Source: Ehrlichia chaffeensis str. Arkansas (GTDB lineage: Bacteria > Pseudomonadota > Alphaproteobacteria > Rickettsiales > Anaplasmataceae). Taken from it: a DNA stretch of 64,000 nucleotides. Made by a program: the position numbers and the translations under genes. The notes under the pieces were generated by a model that made no database searches, was not told where the DNA came from, and saw only the letters and a list, made by a program, of their open reading frames with translations. The stretch lies in contig NC_007799.1 of the NCBI RefSeq assembly GCF_000013145.1, positions 558,001 through 622,000 of the forward strand, written 5' to 3'. Positions 30,503-39,660 of this stretch are shown here, piece by piece (within the stretch, counting starts at the first letter, position 1; each line of letters begins with the position of its first letter).

Positions 30503-31192
30503 ATGGATGATACTCAAACTAATGACGATAGGTATATTGGAAGTAATCAATATTTTCAAGATGCATTAAACTGGTATTGTGGTCGTTATTTATTATGTAT
30601 TACTGAAAGAGCTTGGTTGTTTGTAATATCACTTTTTTTATCTTCTATATTACTAATACTAATACTTGATATATTTTCATATTTTCCATTAAAAACAAAT
30701 TTTTCCTTTACCAAATATACAGATCATTACACAGATGAGTTTTCTGTAATAAAAAAGTTGAGTACCAATAATGAAGACAGTGAAGAGACATTGTTATCAC
30801 AATACCTTGTTGCACAGTATGTAAAAAAATATGAATCATATCTATACAATGATTTGGATAGTCAATTCAATTTCATAAAGAATAATTCTTCAAGAAAAAT
30901 ATATTTAGCATTTAAAGAAATGATAGCTTCCCATCATTATATTGATAATTCAAAATATAATGCAATATCAATTGAAACAACAATTCATAATGTGAAGCTT
31001 TTATCAAAAGATTTTACTTCTTCAAATAATGCCATTGTTACTTTTAAAAAACAAATTGCGATAAATGGTGTAATATCACATGTTCAATCTTATAAAGTAC
31101 TGGTAACCTTTTCTTTATCTAGTATTAAAATGGCTATATCAGGAATTATGCCATTAGAGTTTCTTGTACACGACTATAAAAAACTAGATTAA
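30503..31192 (+). CDS. virB8: VirB8-like type IV secretion protein (second copy type)
   Basis: A 229-residue bitopic protein: a short cytosolic N-terminus with WYCGRYLLCITERAW, one transmembrane helix (about 37-58), and a periplasmic NTF2-like domain containing LLSQYLVAQYVKKYESYLY, the region where VirB8 proteins carry LV..YV..RE.Y. VirB8 is the assembly hub of the inner-membrane complex. It is alone here, without virB9 or virB10, matching the extra stand-alone virB8-2 copies known in Anaplasmataceae. It diverges from standard VirB8, and the usual NP.S motif is not clear. Confidence 0.75.
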   Translation: MDDTQTNDDRYIGSNQYFQDALNWYCGRYLLCITERAWLFVISLFLSSILLILILDIFSYFPLKTNFSFTKYTDHYTDEFSVIKKLSTNNEDSEETLLSQYLVAQYVKKYESYLYNDLDSQFNFIKNNSSRKIYLAFKEMIASHHYIDNSKYNAISIETTIHNVKLLSKDFTSSNNAIVTFKKQIAINGVISHVQSYKVLVTFSLSSIKMAISGIMPLEFLVHDYKKLD

Positions 31193-31691
31193 AGTCGATT
31201 AAAGCTTATAAGACAAGACATAGGCTTTCATTATAACTATGATTAAATTTACTCCAATTAGAGTTGCATCACACTCATACGAACTTTATGTAAATTTGTA
31301 TTATTAAGGTTTGTATCTTTAATGAGCATCATTTACAAGATGCATGTTTGTATTGCTTAAATTAGCATTATAAAAATTAGCAAGGAAATAAGGAAATATT
31401 TGATACTTCCATGTTGCTATTGCTTAGGTTACTTCCTGATATACTGATGAATCTGGATTTACTGCGTTATAGGATAGTATTTGTAAGATTTTAAAATTAA
31501 ATTTTTGAATTATTTGAATTTTCCCCAAAGAAGTTTGAATCTAGTAAATTACAATTTATAACTTTTTATCTATTTATTTTCCATAATAATAATTATGTAA
31601 TTTTTATTGATAAAAGTTTTGAACAAAAAAGTATCTATTATCATATGTTGATGTATATTAAATTATATATGTATTTTTGTATTATTTTGTG
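31193..31691. other. gene-free stretch
   Basis: About 500 bp between the virB8-like gene and the symporter. An ATG near 31241 opens a frame of about 22 codons (MIKFTPIRVASH...) that could be the remnant of a gene start, but I cannot assign it. The rest is AT-rich with no RNA gene, repeat or clear promoter visible. Confidence 0.4.
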
Positions 31692-32924
31692 ATGTATAAA
31701 TTTGTTTTAAAAATCTTTGTTCCCATAATTCTTGCAGTAATTTCATATTATATAAATCAATCATGGATAACTGAATTGGCTAAAGCGTTGGGAGATATTT
31801 TTATTAACTTACTCAAACTAATTAGCTTACCAGTAGTATTTTTTTCTATTACATCGACAATTTCTGGATTGGCAAATTTGACAGAAATTAAAACTTTAAT
31901 AAGAAAAACCATATTTTATACTATATCTACTACAGTGATTGCAGCTACTGTAGGTCTTATCACATACCTATTAATTGATCCATCAAAAAAAGAACTTATA
32001 TATAACATATTGAGTACCAATAAGCATATTAGCAATACTCCAGATTATTTATCGTATTTAATGTCTATATTACCTTATAACTTCATTAAGGTATTTCTAG
32101 ATAATAATGTAATTGGGTGTGTCATACTTGCATTCCTTATAGGAGGAGCACTGCTATTATTGCCTGATAAAAATAAACGCGAATTGCTTCATAAAGTTTT
32201 TGATGCCCTCTTCGATACATTTTTAGAAATAGCAAAGCTTATATTAAAGCTAATGCCCATAGCATTATGGTCATTTATTACTGTACTGTTATATAACATG
32301 AAGGAAGGATATAACATATCAAATGTTTTAAAATATCTGTTATGTATCATGATAGCAAATTTCATACAAGCATGTATAATACTGCCTCTGTTACTAAAAT
32401 TAAAGAAGATTCCTGTTATAAAAACATTTCGCGGTGTTTTGCCAGCTTTAACCATAGCTTTCTTTTCAAAATCTTCTACAGCTACTCTACCAACAACTCT
32501 TCGTTGCACACAAGATTACTTAAATATTCCAAAAAAGATATCATCTTTTATACTGCCAGTTTGTACAACTATTAATATGAATGCATGTGCTGCTTTCATA
32601 TTAATCACAGTATTTTTTGTATCAGAAGTTAACGGATACACATTTTCTATTGGTGAGATGTTTTTGTGGGTGTTCCTAGCTACTGGAGCAGCTATTGGTA
32701 ATGCAGGGGTTCCAATGGGGTGCTACTTTATGGCTATGAGTTATCTCATGTCAATGAAAGTGCCTTTGAGTATCATGGGAGTTATATTGCCTGTATATAC
32801 AATAATAGATATGTTTGAAACTGCAATTAATGTATGGTCAGATGTATGCATTACTCAGATAGTACATAAAGAATATGATGCGTTGATAAAAAAAGGTAAG
32901 AAAATTGGAATAAATGATCAATGA
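31692..32924 (+). CDS. dicarboxylate/amino acid:cation symporter (DAACS family)
   Basis: An inner-membrane secondary transporter of the glutamate/aspartate symporter family, about 410 residues with eight helices and two re-entrant hairpins. Hallmarks are SSTATLPTTLRC (hairpin 1 serine-rich motif), the NMNAC segment corresponding to NMDG in helix 7, and GNAGVPMG in hairpin 2. The Asp of NMDG is replaced by Asn, which may alter cation coupling. The ATG at 31692 is preferred over an in-frame TTG 15 bp upstream. Uptake of host amino or dicarboxylic acids is expected; the exact substrate is not visible. Confidence 0.9.
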   Translation: MYKFVLKIFVPIILAVISYYINQSWITELAKALGDIFINLLKLISLPVVFFSITSTISGLANLTEIKTLIRKTIFYTISTTVIAATVGLITYLLIDPSKKELIYNILSTNKHISNTPDYLSYLMSILPYNFIKVFLDNNVIGCVILAFLIGGALLLLPDKNKRELLHKVFDALFDTFLEIAKLILKLMPIALWSFITVLLYNMKEGYNISNVLKYLLCIMIANFIQACIILPLLLKLKKIPVIKTFRGVLPALTIAFFSKSSTATLPTTLRCTQDYLNIPKKISSFILPVCTTINMNACAAFILITVFFVSEVNGYTFSIGEMFLWVFLATGAAIGNAGVPMGCYFMAMSYLMSMKVPLSIMGVILPVYTIIDMFETAINVWSDVCITQIVHKEYDALIKKGKKIGINDQ

Positions 32925-33039
32925 ACTATTTTTAGTATGTATCTTAATATATAAGCTATTTTAGTAAATATGTTAATTTTAATTTCAGAAGTATGGTAAG
33001 TATTTGACTTAATTTGATAAGTAGTTTTTAGAGATCACA

Positions 33040-33096
33040 ATGACTTTAAAAATAGCTATATGGAATGTCAACTCTATTAGAAAAAGGTTGGATTAA
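33040..33096 (+). pseudogene. N-terminal fragment of an exodeoxyribonuclease III gene
   Basis: The 18-codon frame reads M-T-L-K then IAIWNVNSIRKRL-D and stops at TAA. KIATWNVNSIRxRL is the conserved N-terminus of the ExoIII/Xth endonuclease family, with the metal-binding Asn. No further similarity follows; the sequence passes directly into a prfA fragment on the other strand. The full-length source gene is not in this window. Confidence 0.65.
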
Positions 33097-33205
33097 GGAT
33101 AATTTTAATTTATGCTTAATTTAGATAATTGTTTTTGCTGTTCATAGAATTCTTCTTTATATAATGTAGGATTTATCCTATAATCTGTAATTCTAGATTG
33201 AGGAA
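33097..33205 (-). pseudogene. permuted prfA fragment
   Basis: Read on the minus strand, the frame contains [16 protein letters not shown], from near the RF1 C-terminus, followed immediately by KEEFYEQQKQL and KHKLKL, from near residue 90 of RF1. The order is reversed relative to intact prfA at 44148-45227 (C-terminal piece first), as expected from a junction between tandem copies. It is a remnant and abuts the ExoIII fragment. Confidence 0.8.
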
Positions 33206-33776
33206 AATAGAAAGTTGATGATTCTTTTATATAACATGATAAAAAACAGTTCTTATGTTGCTTAAAACTTGCCGTATATTGCTTGTCTTTTCTCATAAAA
33301 AATAAAAGAAATACAAATTAGATTGTAATTATATGTTTCACTTCTTTGTATAGTATACAGGAAATCTAATACAGCAAATACTAAAAAAGCTAATTTAGAT
33401 ATAAAAGATATAATAGAAAAGCGGTTAGCAAGATATTCAGTAATAACTCAAGTTATATTATTATTTTTTTTTTAAGCACATATAATAACTAATACTAAAT
33501 CGCACTAAAAATAGCTACTAAATATTAGAAATTAAAATGTACTTACCAAAATAATTTATTCTTCTGTACAAAAATAATAACAAGTACTATTGCACGACAT
33601 ACTACACAATTAATAAATAATTGAATAACATCAGACAAAATAAACAGGAATTCTTGAATTATTGATATCCATACTGAACATATATCACAACAACTATTAC
33701 AAAAAAGATTATATGCTTTATGTTAATTAGAACTATCAAAGTTTTTCTCAAAATAAGTTTTTGCAAAATATTACTA

Positions 33777-34143
33777 TCCGTTTATATTAAGGCACTGTTT
33801 TTTATTATTATACATTCTTTTTTAATGGATAAAATTTGTAGCAAATTGTCAATCCAATAGAGTCAAAAAGTTTATTCTTAATAGAACATTCATTTTTGAT
33901 AAATTCTTGCTATAGATGTATACTAGAATTTATTACTAGAAAAAAGGATTTTATTCAGATAAAAAAGGTAGAAAATTAATCATCTATATGGTTAAGCATA
34001 ACGTTTTAGCAATCTTGATTAATCCTAGACGAAGCTGATTATAACTCTTAAAACCAGGAAGATCACATTTTAGTAAATAGTGTCAGTTTACATTGCAATT
34101 TATCATGTCTTAAAGATGTATGATGGATTATTAATATTACCTC
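33777..34143. pseudogene. rearranged copy of the dehydrogenase-like gene (copy 1)
   Basis: From 33777 to about 33893 the sequence matches 35527-35644, the 3' end of the gene at 35521-36735, in the same + orientation. It then switches to the reverse complement of about 36795-36530, which covers the 5' flank and 5' end of that gene, up to 34143. The result is the gene's tail and head joined by inversion with the middle missing. The same head-tail joint recurs at 45653-46048. The preceding 33300-33776 holds no recognisable gene. Confidence 0.85.
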
Positions 34144-34178
34144 AGTACTGTATGAATTTCATATATAAATTATTAAAA

Positions 34179-35459
34179 TTATTTGATAACTTCTTGATTA
34201 TCCATATATTTTCTTAAAATATGCGGTATTGTTATAGAACCATCTCTATTTTGGTAGTTTTCTAAAATTGCAATAATAGTTCTTCCTATTGCTAAAGCAG
34301 AACCGTTTAATGTATGTACAAATTTACTTACTTTAACATTATTAATTATAGTAGTATATTTAGTATTCATTCTACGTGCTTGAAAAGCTTTACAATTTGA
34401 ACAACTAGAAATTTCTCTGTATTGATTCTGACTTGGTATCCATACTTCAATATCGTATGTTATACTTGCTGAAAAACCCATATCTCCAGTACACAACATC
34501 ATTACTCTATATGGTAATTCTAATCTCTTGAGAATTTCTTCAGCAATTTGTGTCATTCTTTCTAATTCTGGTGCTGATTGTTCTTCAGTTACAATGCTAA
34601 CTAATTCTACTTTATTAAATTGATGTTGTCTCATCATGCCTCTTGTATCTCTACCAGCACTTCCTGCTTCTGATCTAAAACATGGAGAACAAGCAGTAAA
34701 TCTTAGAGGTAAATCACATCCATTAATATTCATATTTGATACCAAATTGGTAAGTGCTACTTCACTTGTTGGTATAAGTCTAAAATTTTCTGTTGTTTTA
34801 AAGGAATCATCTGCAAATTTTGGTAATTGTCCTACTCCATACATAGCAGATTCATGAACTAATATTGGATGAGATATTTCTGAATAACCAAATTCTTTAG
34901 TATGAATATCTAGCATAAAATTAGATAAAGCACGATCTAATTGTGCAAGCTGATTTTTGAGTATTACAAATCTTGATCCAGAAAGTTTTGCGGCTTGTTT
35001 GAAATCCATTAAATTTAGATTTTCCCCTAATTCATAATGAGTCTTTATTGGAAAATCAAAGCTTGTTTTATTCCCATGTCTTCTCAATTCAACATTACTG
35101 TTTTCGTCTTTCCCAATAGGTACTCTTTCATCTGGTATATTCGGTAACATATTGAGAAGATTAACTAATTGAGAATCTTCTTTTATCATATTGTTAATAT
35201 CGTTTATTTTACTTGTTACATTTTTTGATAATTCTATTTGTATGTTGCACTGAAGATTATTTTTTTTTAACTTTTCAATCTCTTGAGTGATTTGATTACG
35301 TTCTTTCTGTAAAGAGTATAGTTGTGTTAATAAATGTCTTTTCTTAACATCTAATTCTATAATTTTTTTTGCAACTTTTTCAGAATTTCGTACTTGCATT
35401 GCATTATCAAATAATTCTGGATTCTGTTTTATAAAATCTATATCGTGCATAAAATTCAA
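34179..35459 (-). CDS. serS: seryl-tRNA synthetase
   Basis: A class II aminoacyl-tRNA synthetase charging tRNA-Ser in the cytosol. The 426-residue protein has the N-terminal antiparallel coiled-coil arm (about 30-110), then the catalytic core with motif 2 [20 protein letters not shown] and HQFNKVEL, and the C-terminal motif 3 region [20 protein letters not shown]. The length is normal. It is transcribed just after the dehydrogenase-like gene (61 bp apart) and may share a transcript with it. Confidence 0.97.
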   Translation of the reverse strand: MNFMHDIDFIKQNPELFDNAMQVRNSEKVAKKIIELDVKKRHLLTQLYSLQKERNQITQEIEKLKKNNLQCNIQIELSKNVTSKINDINNMIKEDSQLVNLLNMLPNIPDERVPIGKDENSNVELRRHGNKTSFDFPIKTHYELGENLNLMDFKQAAKLSGSRFVILKNQLAQLDRALSNFMLDIHTKEFGYSEISHPILVHESAMYGVGQLPKFADDSFKTTENFRLIPTSEVALTNLVSNMNINGCDLPLRFTACSPCFRSEAGSAGRDTRGMMRQHQFNKVELVSIVTEEQSAPELERMTQIAEEILKRLELPYRVMMLCTGDMGFSASITYDIEVWIPSQNQYREISSCSNCKAFQARRMNTKYTTIINNVKVSKFVHTLNGSALAIGRTIIAILENYQNRDGSITIPHILRKYMDNQEVIK

Positions 35460-35520
35460 TTATTTATATAATATTGTATCTTATCTTATACGTGGTTATG
35501 TTAAAAAAAAACAAAAAATC

Positions 35521-36735
35521 TTAAGTATATGTTCCGTTTATATTAAGACACTGTTTTTTATTGTTATACATTCTTTTTTTGAAGGACAAGATTTGTGGCA
35601 AATTGTCATCTCCAGTAGAGTCAGAAAGTTTATTCTCAATAGCATCATTTAATAAATCCACAATTTCAAATGGACCATATTTCCAGTCACATGCTAACTT
35701 CATGGCTTTATCAATGGCTGATATCGAAGATAATTCAGGAATTAAAGATGAAATATAGATTAAAGTATTAGACCATACATACCACATGAATTGCCCATAT
35801 TTATCGTGAATATCAAATAGATCTTGAATGTTTTTAAAGTCATGATTAATAATGTATGCTTTTCTATATAGTCCAGTATGTAAATCTATAACCTGATTAC
35901 TATTGCCACCATATAACTCATAAAAACGGTAAAATCCACCAATTTTGCTTGTAGAGCCAGTGTATCCATCGGAAATCATTTGTAGTACTACTCTAGGTAT
36001 GGCGTTATATAATTTATGTAAGTGATCATTACTGGGTAAACTGTTTATTAAATGTTTTACTGTAAGTATGAAATTGTCTAGACCTATTTCATCTAGTAAA
36101 TTGAATGCCCCATTAGGTATTCCCATGTATTTATTCGTTATAATAGAATCTGCATCTTCTATATTAATATTGAATGTATAAGTTCCTATTAGCAAAATCA
36201 TGGACCAGAATGATAGTATTCTATCCAATATAAGCCCTGAAATGTTACTGCATGTAATTACATTAGAGAAACTATTGCTTAATATTTCAATGCCTTTATT
36301 TTCTAAACTATTATAGTAAGCACATTCTATTAATTTGACTGTATTAGCATAATAAAAGAAGGATACTATTAGGAAATGACAAAATGTGTTGTGCGGTATT
36401 TTGCTAACAACATCTAAAAAAAAATTTGAAGTAGCCGATATGATAACATTATTGCTCACATGGGGTAATATTTTGTTGTATGTGTTATATATTAGATTAT
36501 AATCTTCTCCTGATTTTTCAGAGGTAATATTAATAATCCATTCTACATCTTTAAGACATGATAAATTGCCATTTAAACTGACACTATTTACTAAAACATG
36601 ATCTTCCTGGTTTTGAAAGTTATAATCAGCTTCGTCTAGGATTATCAAAATTACTGAAATGTTATGCTTAACCATGTAGCTGATGAGACTACTACTATTG
36701 ATTTTTTGGAAACCTACAACTGCTACCTTTTTCAT
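35521..36735 (-). CDS. degenerate 3-hydroxyacyl-CoA dehydrogenase-like protein
   Basis: A 404-residue protein resembling the 3-hydroxyacyl-CoA dehydrogenase part of FadB/FadJ: an N-terminal VAVVGF strand, IISATSNF, SFFYYANTVKLIE, DADSIITNKYMGIPNGAFNLLDEIGLD and a C-terminal WKYGPFE. Key residues look lost: the glycine motif G-x-G-x-x-G reads GFQKIN (8-13), and the catalytic HFF is SFF (about 125-127), while the following Glu (about 137) is kept. It has no hydratase domain. I infer a protein that keeps the fold but may have lost NAD-dependent catalysis. Two rearranged partial copies lie at 33777-34143 and 45653-46048. Confidence 0.75.
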   Translation of the reverse strand: MKKVAVVGFQKINSSSLISYMVKHNISVILIILDEADYNFQNQEDHVLVNSVSLNGNLSCLKDVEWIINITSEKSGEDYNLIYNTYNKILPHVSNNVIISATSNFFLDVVSKIPHNTFCHFLIVSFFYYANTVKLIECAYYNSLENKGIEILSNSFSNVITCSNISGLILDRILSFWSMILLIGTYTFNINIEDADSIITNKYMGIPNGAFNLLDEIGLDNFILTVKHLINSLPSNDHLHKLYNAIPRVVLQMISDGYTGSTSKIGGFYRFYELYGGNSNQVIDLHTGLYRKAYIINHDFKNIQDLFDIHDKYGQFMWYVWSNTLIYISSLIPELSSISAIDKAMKLACDWKYGPFEIVDLLNDAIENKLSDSTGDDNLPQILSFKKRMYNNKKQCLNINGTYT

Positions 36736-36829
36736 CTGAACAAAACCCTTTCTTTTTAGTAATAAATTCTAGTAAACACCTATAGCAAGAATTTATCAAA
36801 ATATTTAGTAAAGTAAAGATATATACTAA

Positions 36830-37288
36830 TTAAGCACCAAACTCATCTTCTATTTTTTTCACAATATCTTCTGGAGGATTTTCTCCCCAACCGGAATATA
36901 ATATTTGCCCATATAAAGCCACATCTATGGAGCCTGACCTACTTTTAGCAAGAAACATCTCTCTTTTGGGTTTATCTACCAATACATAATGCCAAGCAGC
37001 TCTTCCATTATCTTTTCCACGTACGAGAAATAGGCAATCTAGTCTACTCTTCTTAGTAGATTCTGCAAAGTTTTTGTTGTTTAATTTGCTTTTTCTTAAC
37101 AAGTTTTTTGAATCGGAAAAAGGCACTTCTTTTTCAGGCTTATCTTGTAATATACTAGAGAATTTTGCTGATTTATTAGGCAAAGCATTAGGATTTTTAT
37201 ACTTTTCACTAAAACTTGCAGCATTACCTTTTCTATTAGCAGCAAACTGCTTAGTAAATTTTGAATCTTTATTTGTTTCATCACCCAT
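36830..37288 (-). CDS. hypothetical protein with W-H...YG-x-hh-Y-S-G domain
   Basis: A 152-residue protein. The N-terminal 80 residues are polar and low in complexity (Lys, Ser, Asn rich, probably disordered). The C-terminal 70 residues form a compact domain, CLFLVRGKDNGRAAWHYVL ... DVALYGQILYSGWGE, shared with the protein at 29676-30233. The last residues are acidic (KIEDEFGA). No known family is recognised and there is no signal peptide. A decayed copy of the conserved domain sits inside the rmuC remnant at 38646-38854. It converges on no gene and diverges from miaA. Confidence 0.65.
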   Translation of the reverse strand: MGDETNKDSKFTKQFAANRKGNAASFSEKYKNPNALPNKSAKFSSILQDKPEKEVPFSDSKNLLRKSKLNNKNFAESTKKSRLDCLFLVRGKDNGRAAWHYVLVDKPKREMFLAKSRSGSIDVALYGQILYSGWGENPPEDIVKKIEDEFGA

Positions 37289-37399
37289 CTACTTACACCT
37301 ACCTTGATAAAATCATGTATTGTAAAATAACCAGTTTATAATACTATATGATATATTTTATACATACAATATAAGTTAACTTAATTATGCATAATTAAC

Positions 37400-38311
37400 A
37401 TGAATAATATATTAATCATTACTGGACCTACAGCATCAGGAAAGTCTAAGATATCTATGAAAATAGCGCAAGATAATAATGGAATTATTGTGAATTGTGA
37501 TTCAAAGCAAATATATCGAGAAATCCCTATAATTACAGATCAACCGAATTTGAATGATACTTCTGTAGAACACAAATTATATGGATATGTATCAGTAACA
37601 CAACAATATTCTGTAGGATTATGGATAGAAGATTTAAAGGATGAAATATCATCCATTATACAACAAAAAAAGTTTCCAGTTATAACTGGAGGTAGTGGAA
37701 TGTATATCAATAGTCTAATATATGGCTTATCGCAAATTCCTAAGATAGAAGATAGTGTAAGGAATGAAACAAGAAGGCTATTTAAAACTCTAGGGAAAAA
37801 AGAGTTTTATGCATTATTAATAGATAAAGATCCTATAGCAAAATGTTTACATAAAAACAATTCACATCAATTATTAAGAGCATATGAAGTCATAGAACAA
37901 ACAGGAATTTCCATATTTGTATGGAAGGAAAATGCACCTCGTGAACCTATATTTAAGAATTTTAAGCTTTGTATTCTTATGCCACCACGAAGCGAAATAT
38001 ATAAAAAAATAAACGAACGTTTTATTAATATGATCAATACATCTGTAATAGAAGAAATAGAAAATTTGCTTTCACTGAATATACCTGCACATTTTCCTGC
38101 AATGAAAGCACACGGTGTGCCAGAAATAATTCAATATTTACAAAATAAAATCAGTATTGATCAAGCAATAGAAATAGCTCAAAAAAATACTAGGAATTAT
38201 GCTAAACGTCAATATACATGGTTTAAGCATCAATTCCGAAATGCATTATTCTATGAATCTCAGGATCAGTTGTTAGAATCTATAAAAAACAGTTATGTAT
38301 ATTATAACTGA
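37400..38311 (+). CDS. miaA: tRNA dimethylallyltransferase
   Basis: This enzyme adds a dimethylallyl group to N6 of A37 in tRNAs that read UNN codons. The 303-residue protein has the P-loop GPTASGKS (about 9-16), VNCDSKQIY and the [13 protein letters not shown] segment, with [10 protein letters not shown] near the C-terminus. Its length is normal. Its substrate dimethylallyl diphosphate comes from the MEP pathway, two of whose enzymes are encoded at the start of this window. It stands alone. Confidence 0.96.
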   Translation: MNNILIITGPTASGKSKISMKIAQDNNGIIVNCDSKQIYREIPIITDQPNLNDTSVEHKLYGYVSVTQQYSVGLWIEDLKDEISSIIQQKKFPVITGGSGMYINSLIYGLSQIPKIEDSVRNETRRLFKTLGKKEFYALLIDKDPIAKCLHKNNSHQLLRAYEVIEQTGISIFVWKENAPREPIFKNFKLCILMPPRSEIYKKINERFINMINTSVIEEIENLLSLNIPAHFPAMKAHGVPEIIQYLQNKISIDQAIEIAQKNTRNYAKRQYTWFKHQFRNALFYESQDQLLESIKNSYVYYN

Positions 38312-38450
38312 ATTCAAAACTGTTCGAATTAAAACACCTTAATCCAATAATAATGTCATTTCTTGTCTTGCTCTATTTTTTTGTAGCCTTTACAATCTAC
38401 ATTTAGATTTTTTATATTTGTAGTAAGGTGGTAAAGATACTTTTCACACT

Positions 38451-39106
38451 AGGAAAATGTTGAAATTCAACGAGATTGGGGAAGAACGATATTAGAACAA
38501 ATATTAGAATTCTGGTTTAGGGAAAATCAAGATTATGTCTTGCATGGCACCAGTATCGCTTTACAAGATAGTAATGAAGGTAATAAACAACAACCAGATG
38601 CTAATTACTAATTTACCACAGAAAACAAACACTTAATTATTGAAAAGTAGGCTAGATTGCCCATTTTTCTCGTACGTGGAAAAGATAATGGAAGATCTGC
38701 TTGGTGGGGCATTATGTATTAATAGATAAACTCAAAAGAGAGATGTTTCTTGCTAAAAGTAGATCAGGATTCATAGATGTGGCTTGATATGGGCAAATAT
38801 TATATTTCGGTTGGGAAGAAAAACCCTCCAGAAGATATTGTAAAAAATAGAATTTGAAAATATCTTTAATTCACTATGAAAAATATTTTGCAACAAAATC
38901 ATAGGAATCAAAAATGCCCTTCTCAAACAATTTATAATCTATAAGGGTACATGTTAATGTACTATCAAATAAAAATACCAAAATATAGAAAAATTAAAAA
39001 TATCAGATTTTATATTAATGTTTATTTCTATAGAAGGTGCATATTCCCTTGCAATGTAAGAAGATATTATGCATATATAGTGATGCATTGGATAAAAAAA
39101 TTTATT
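38451..39106 (+). pseudogene. rmuC remnant, split by an inserted gene fragment
   Basis: 38451-38645 matches the rmuC segment encoding NWGEMILEKILES..LRKNQDYVLHGT through NKHLIIDSK, with an indel and stops. The similarity then breaks at ATTATTGA and resumes at about 38855 with AAAATATCTTTAATTCACTA, the very next rmuC bases, running to about 39106 (FIPIEGAYSLAMQEDIM region). The roughly 210-bp interruption is a copy of the gene at 36830-37288. It is clearly dead. Confidence 0.88.
38646..38854 (+). pseudogene. fragment of the 36.8 kb hypothetical gene nested in the rmuC remnant
   Basis: The sequence reads LPIFLVRGKDNGRSAW, followed by a 3-bp insertion, stops and frameshifts, and ends at NPPEDIVKN. 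It is a copy of the conserved C-terminal domain of the gene at 36830-37288. Its ends coincide with the break in the rmuC similarity, so it was inserted into an already present rmuC copy. Confidence 0.85.
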
Positions 39107-39111
39107 ATAAG

Positions 39112-39245
39112 TGTATTGTCTTTTCTACTTAATTAGTATTGTTAAGTTAAATGTTTATTTTTCAGGTTGTTATAGTTAGTATTGTTACTGCTTAATAGTA
39201 TTTAATTTTTAAAAAATTGTTAATTAGTAAAATTCGATTTTTTTT
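39112..39245. repeat. copy of the dxr-downstream intergenic sequence
   Basis: This stretch (AGTGTATTGTC...TTGTTATAGTTAGTATTGTTACTGCTTAATAGTATTT...AATTCGATTT) matches 2043-2172 in the same orientation with scattered substitutions. It begins within 10 bp of the end of the rmuC remnant. It carries no gene. Confidence 0.85.
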
Positions 39246-39251
39246 TTATTA

Positions 39252-39372
39252 CTGTACAGATTTATGTAATTCACCTTCCAATTGATCAAGTTATATGTAT
39301 TGATTTTTAGAAATATATGTTTTTAAATAACCAACAATTTCATATAGTTTCTTTATTGATCATGTCATTACT
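39252..39372 (-). pseudogene. fragment of the giant coiled-coil gene
   Basis: Read on the minus strand, this matches about 21080-21200 of the coiled-coil gene (TATTTAAAAACATATATTTC, then CTTGATCAATT and GGTGAATT). The similarity covers about 40 codons of the YEVTDYLKTYISK region with substitutions. No start or continuation is present. The remaining DNA up to hemF (39373-39660) is the sequence whose copies lie at 22433-22519 and 24720-24797. Confidence 0.8.
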
Positions 39373-39660
39373 CTTCTCATATTTAATGATAGATTAATTG
39401 CATTAGGATATTAATCTAACTTTTTGTTTTTGTATATTTTAGTAATTTTTCACTGACATTATAATTAAAAATATAAAGGAATTAAAAAGATATCTTATTT
39501 AACTTTTAGTCAACGGTTTAAATTTAGTGAATATCACGTTGAAAAGTAAATACTTATTACTAATATTAAAAATGATGTAATAAAAGTGTGTATCATGAAA
39601 GTACACCTATTCATAATCATCAGAATGAGATGGGTTATTTTGATTTTTATATAATAAAAA

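Noticed and set aside
33105-33296. Minus-strand frame of 63 codons that looks like a small gene
   Set aside because: Its content is two permuted pieces of RF1 plus spacer sequence; it is a prfA remnant, not a gene.
38951-39136. Plus-strand frame of 61 codons after miaA
   Set aside because: It is out of frame within the rmuC remnant and the dxr-spacer copy.
38451-39372. Mosaic region considered as a transposon or integron insertion
   Set aside because: No transposase, terminal inverted repeats or target-site duplication are visible; the pieces are copies of local genes.
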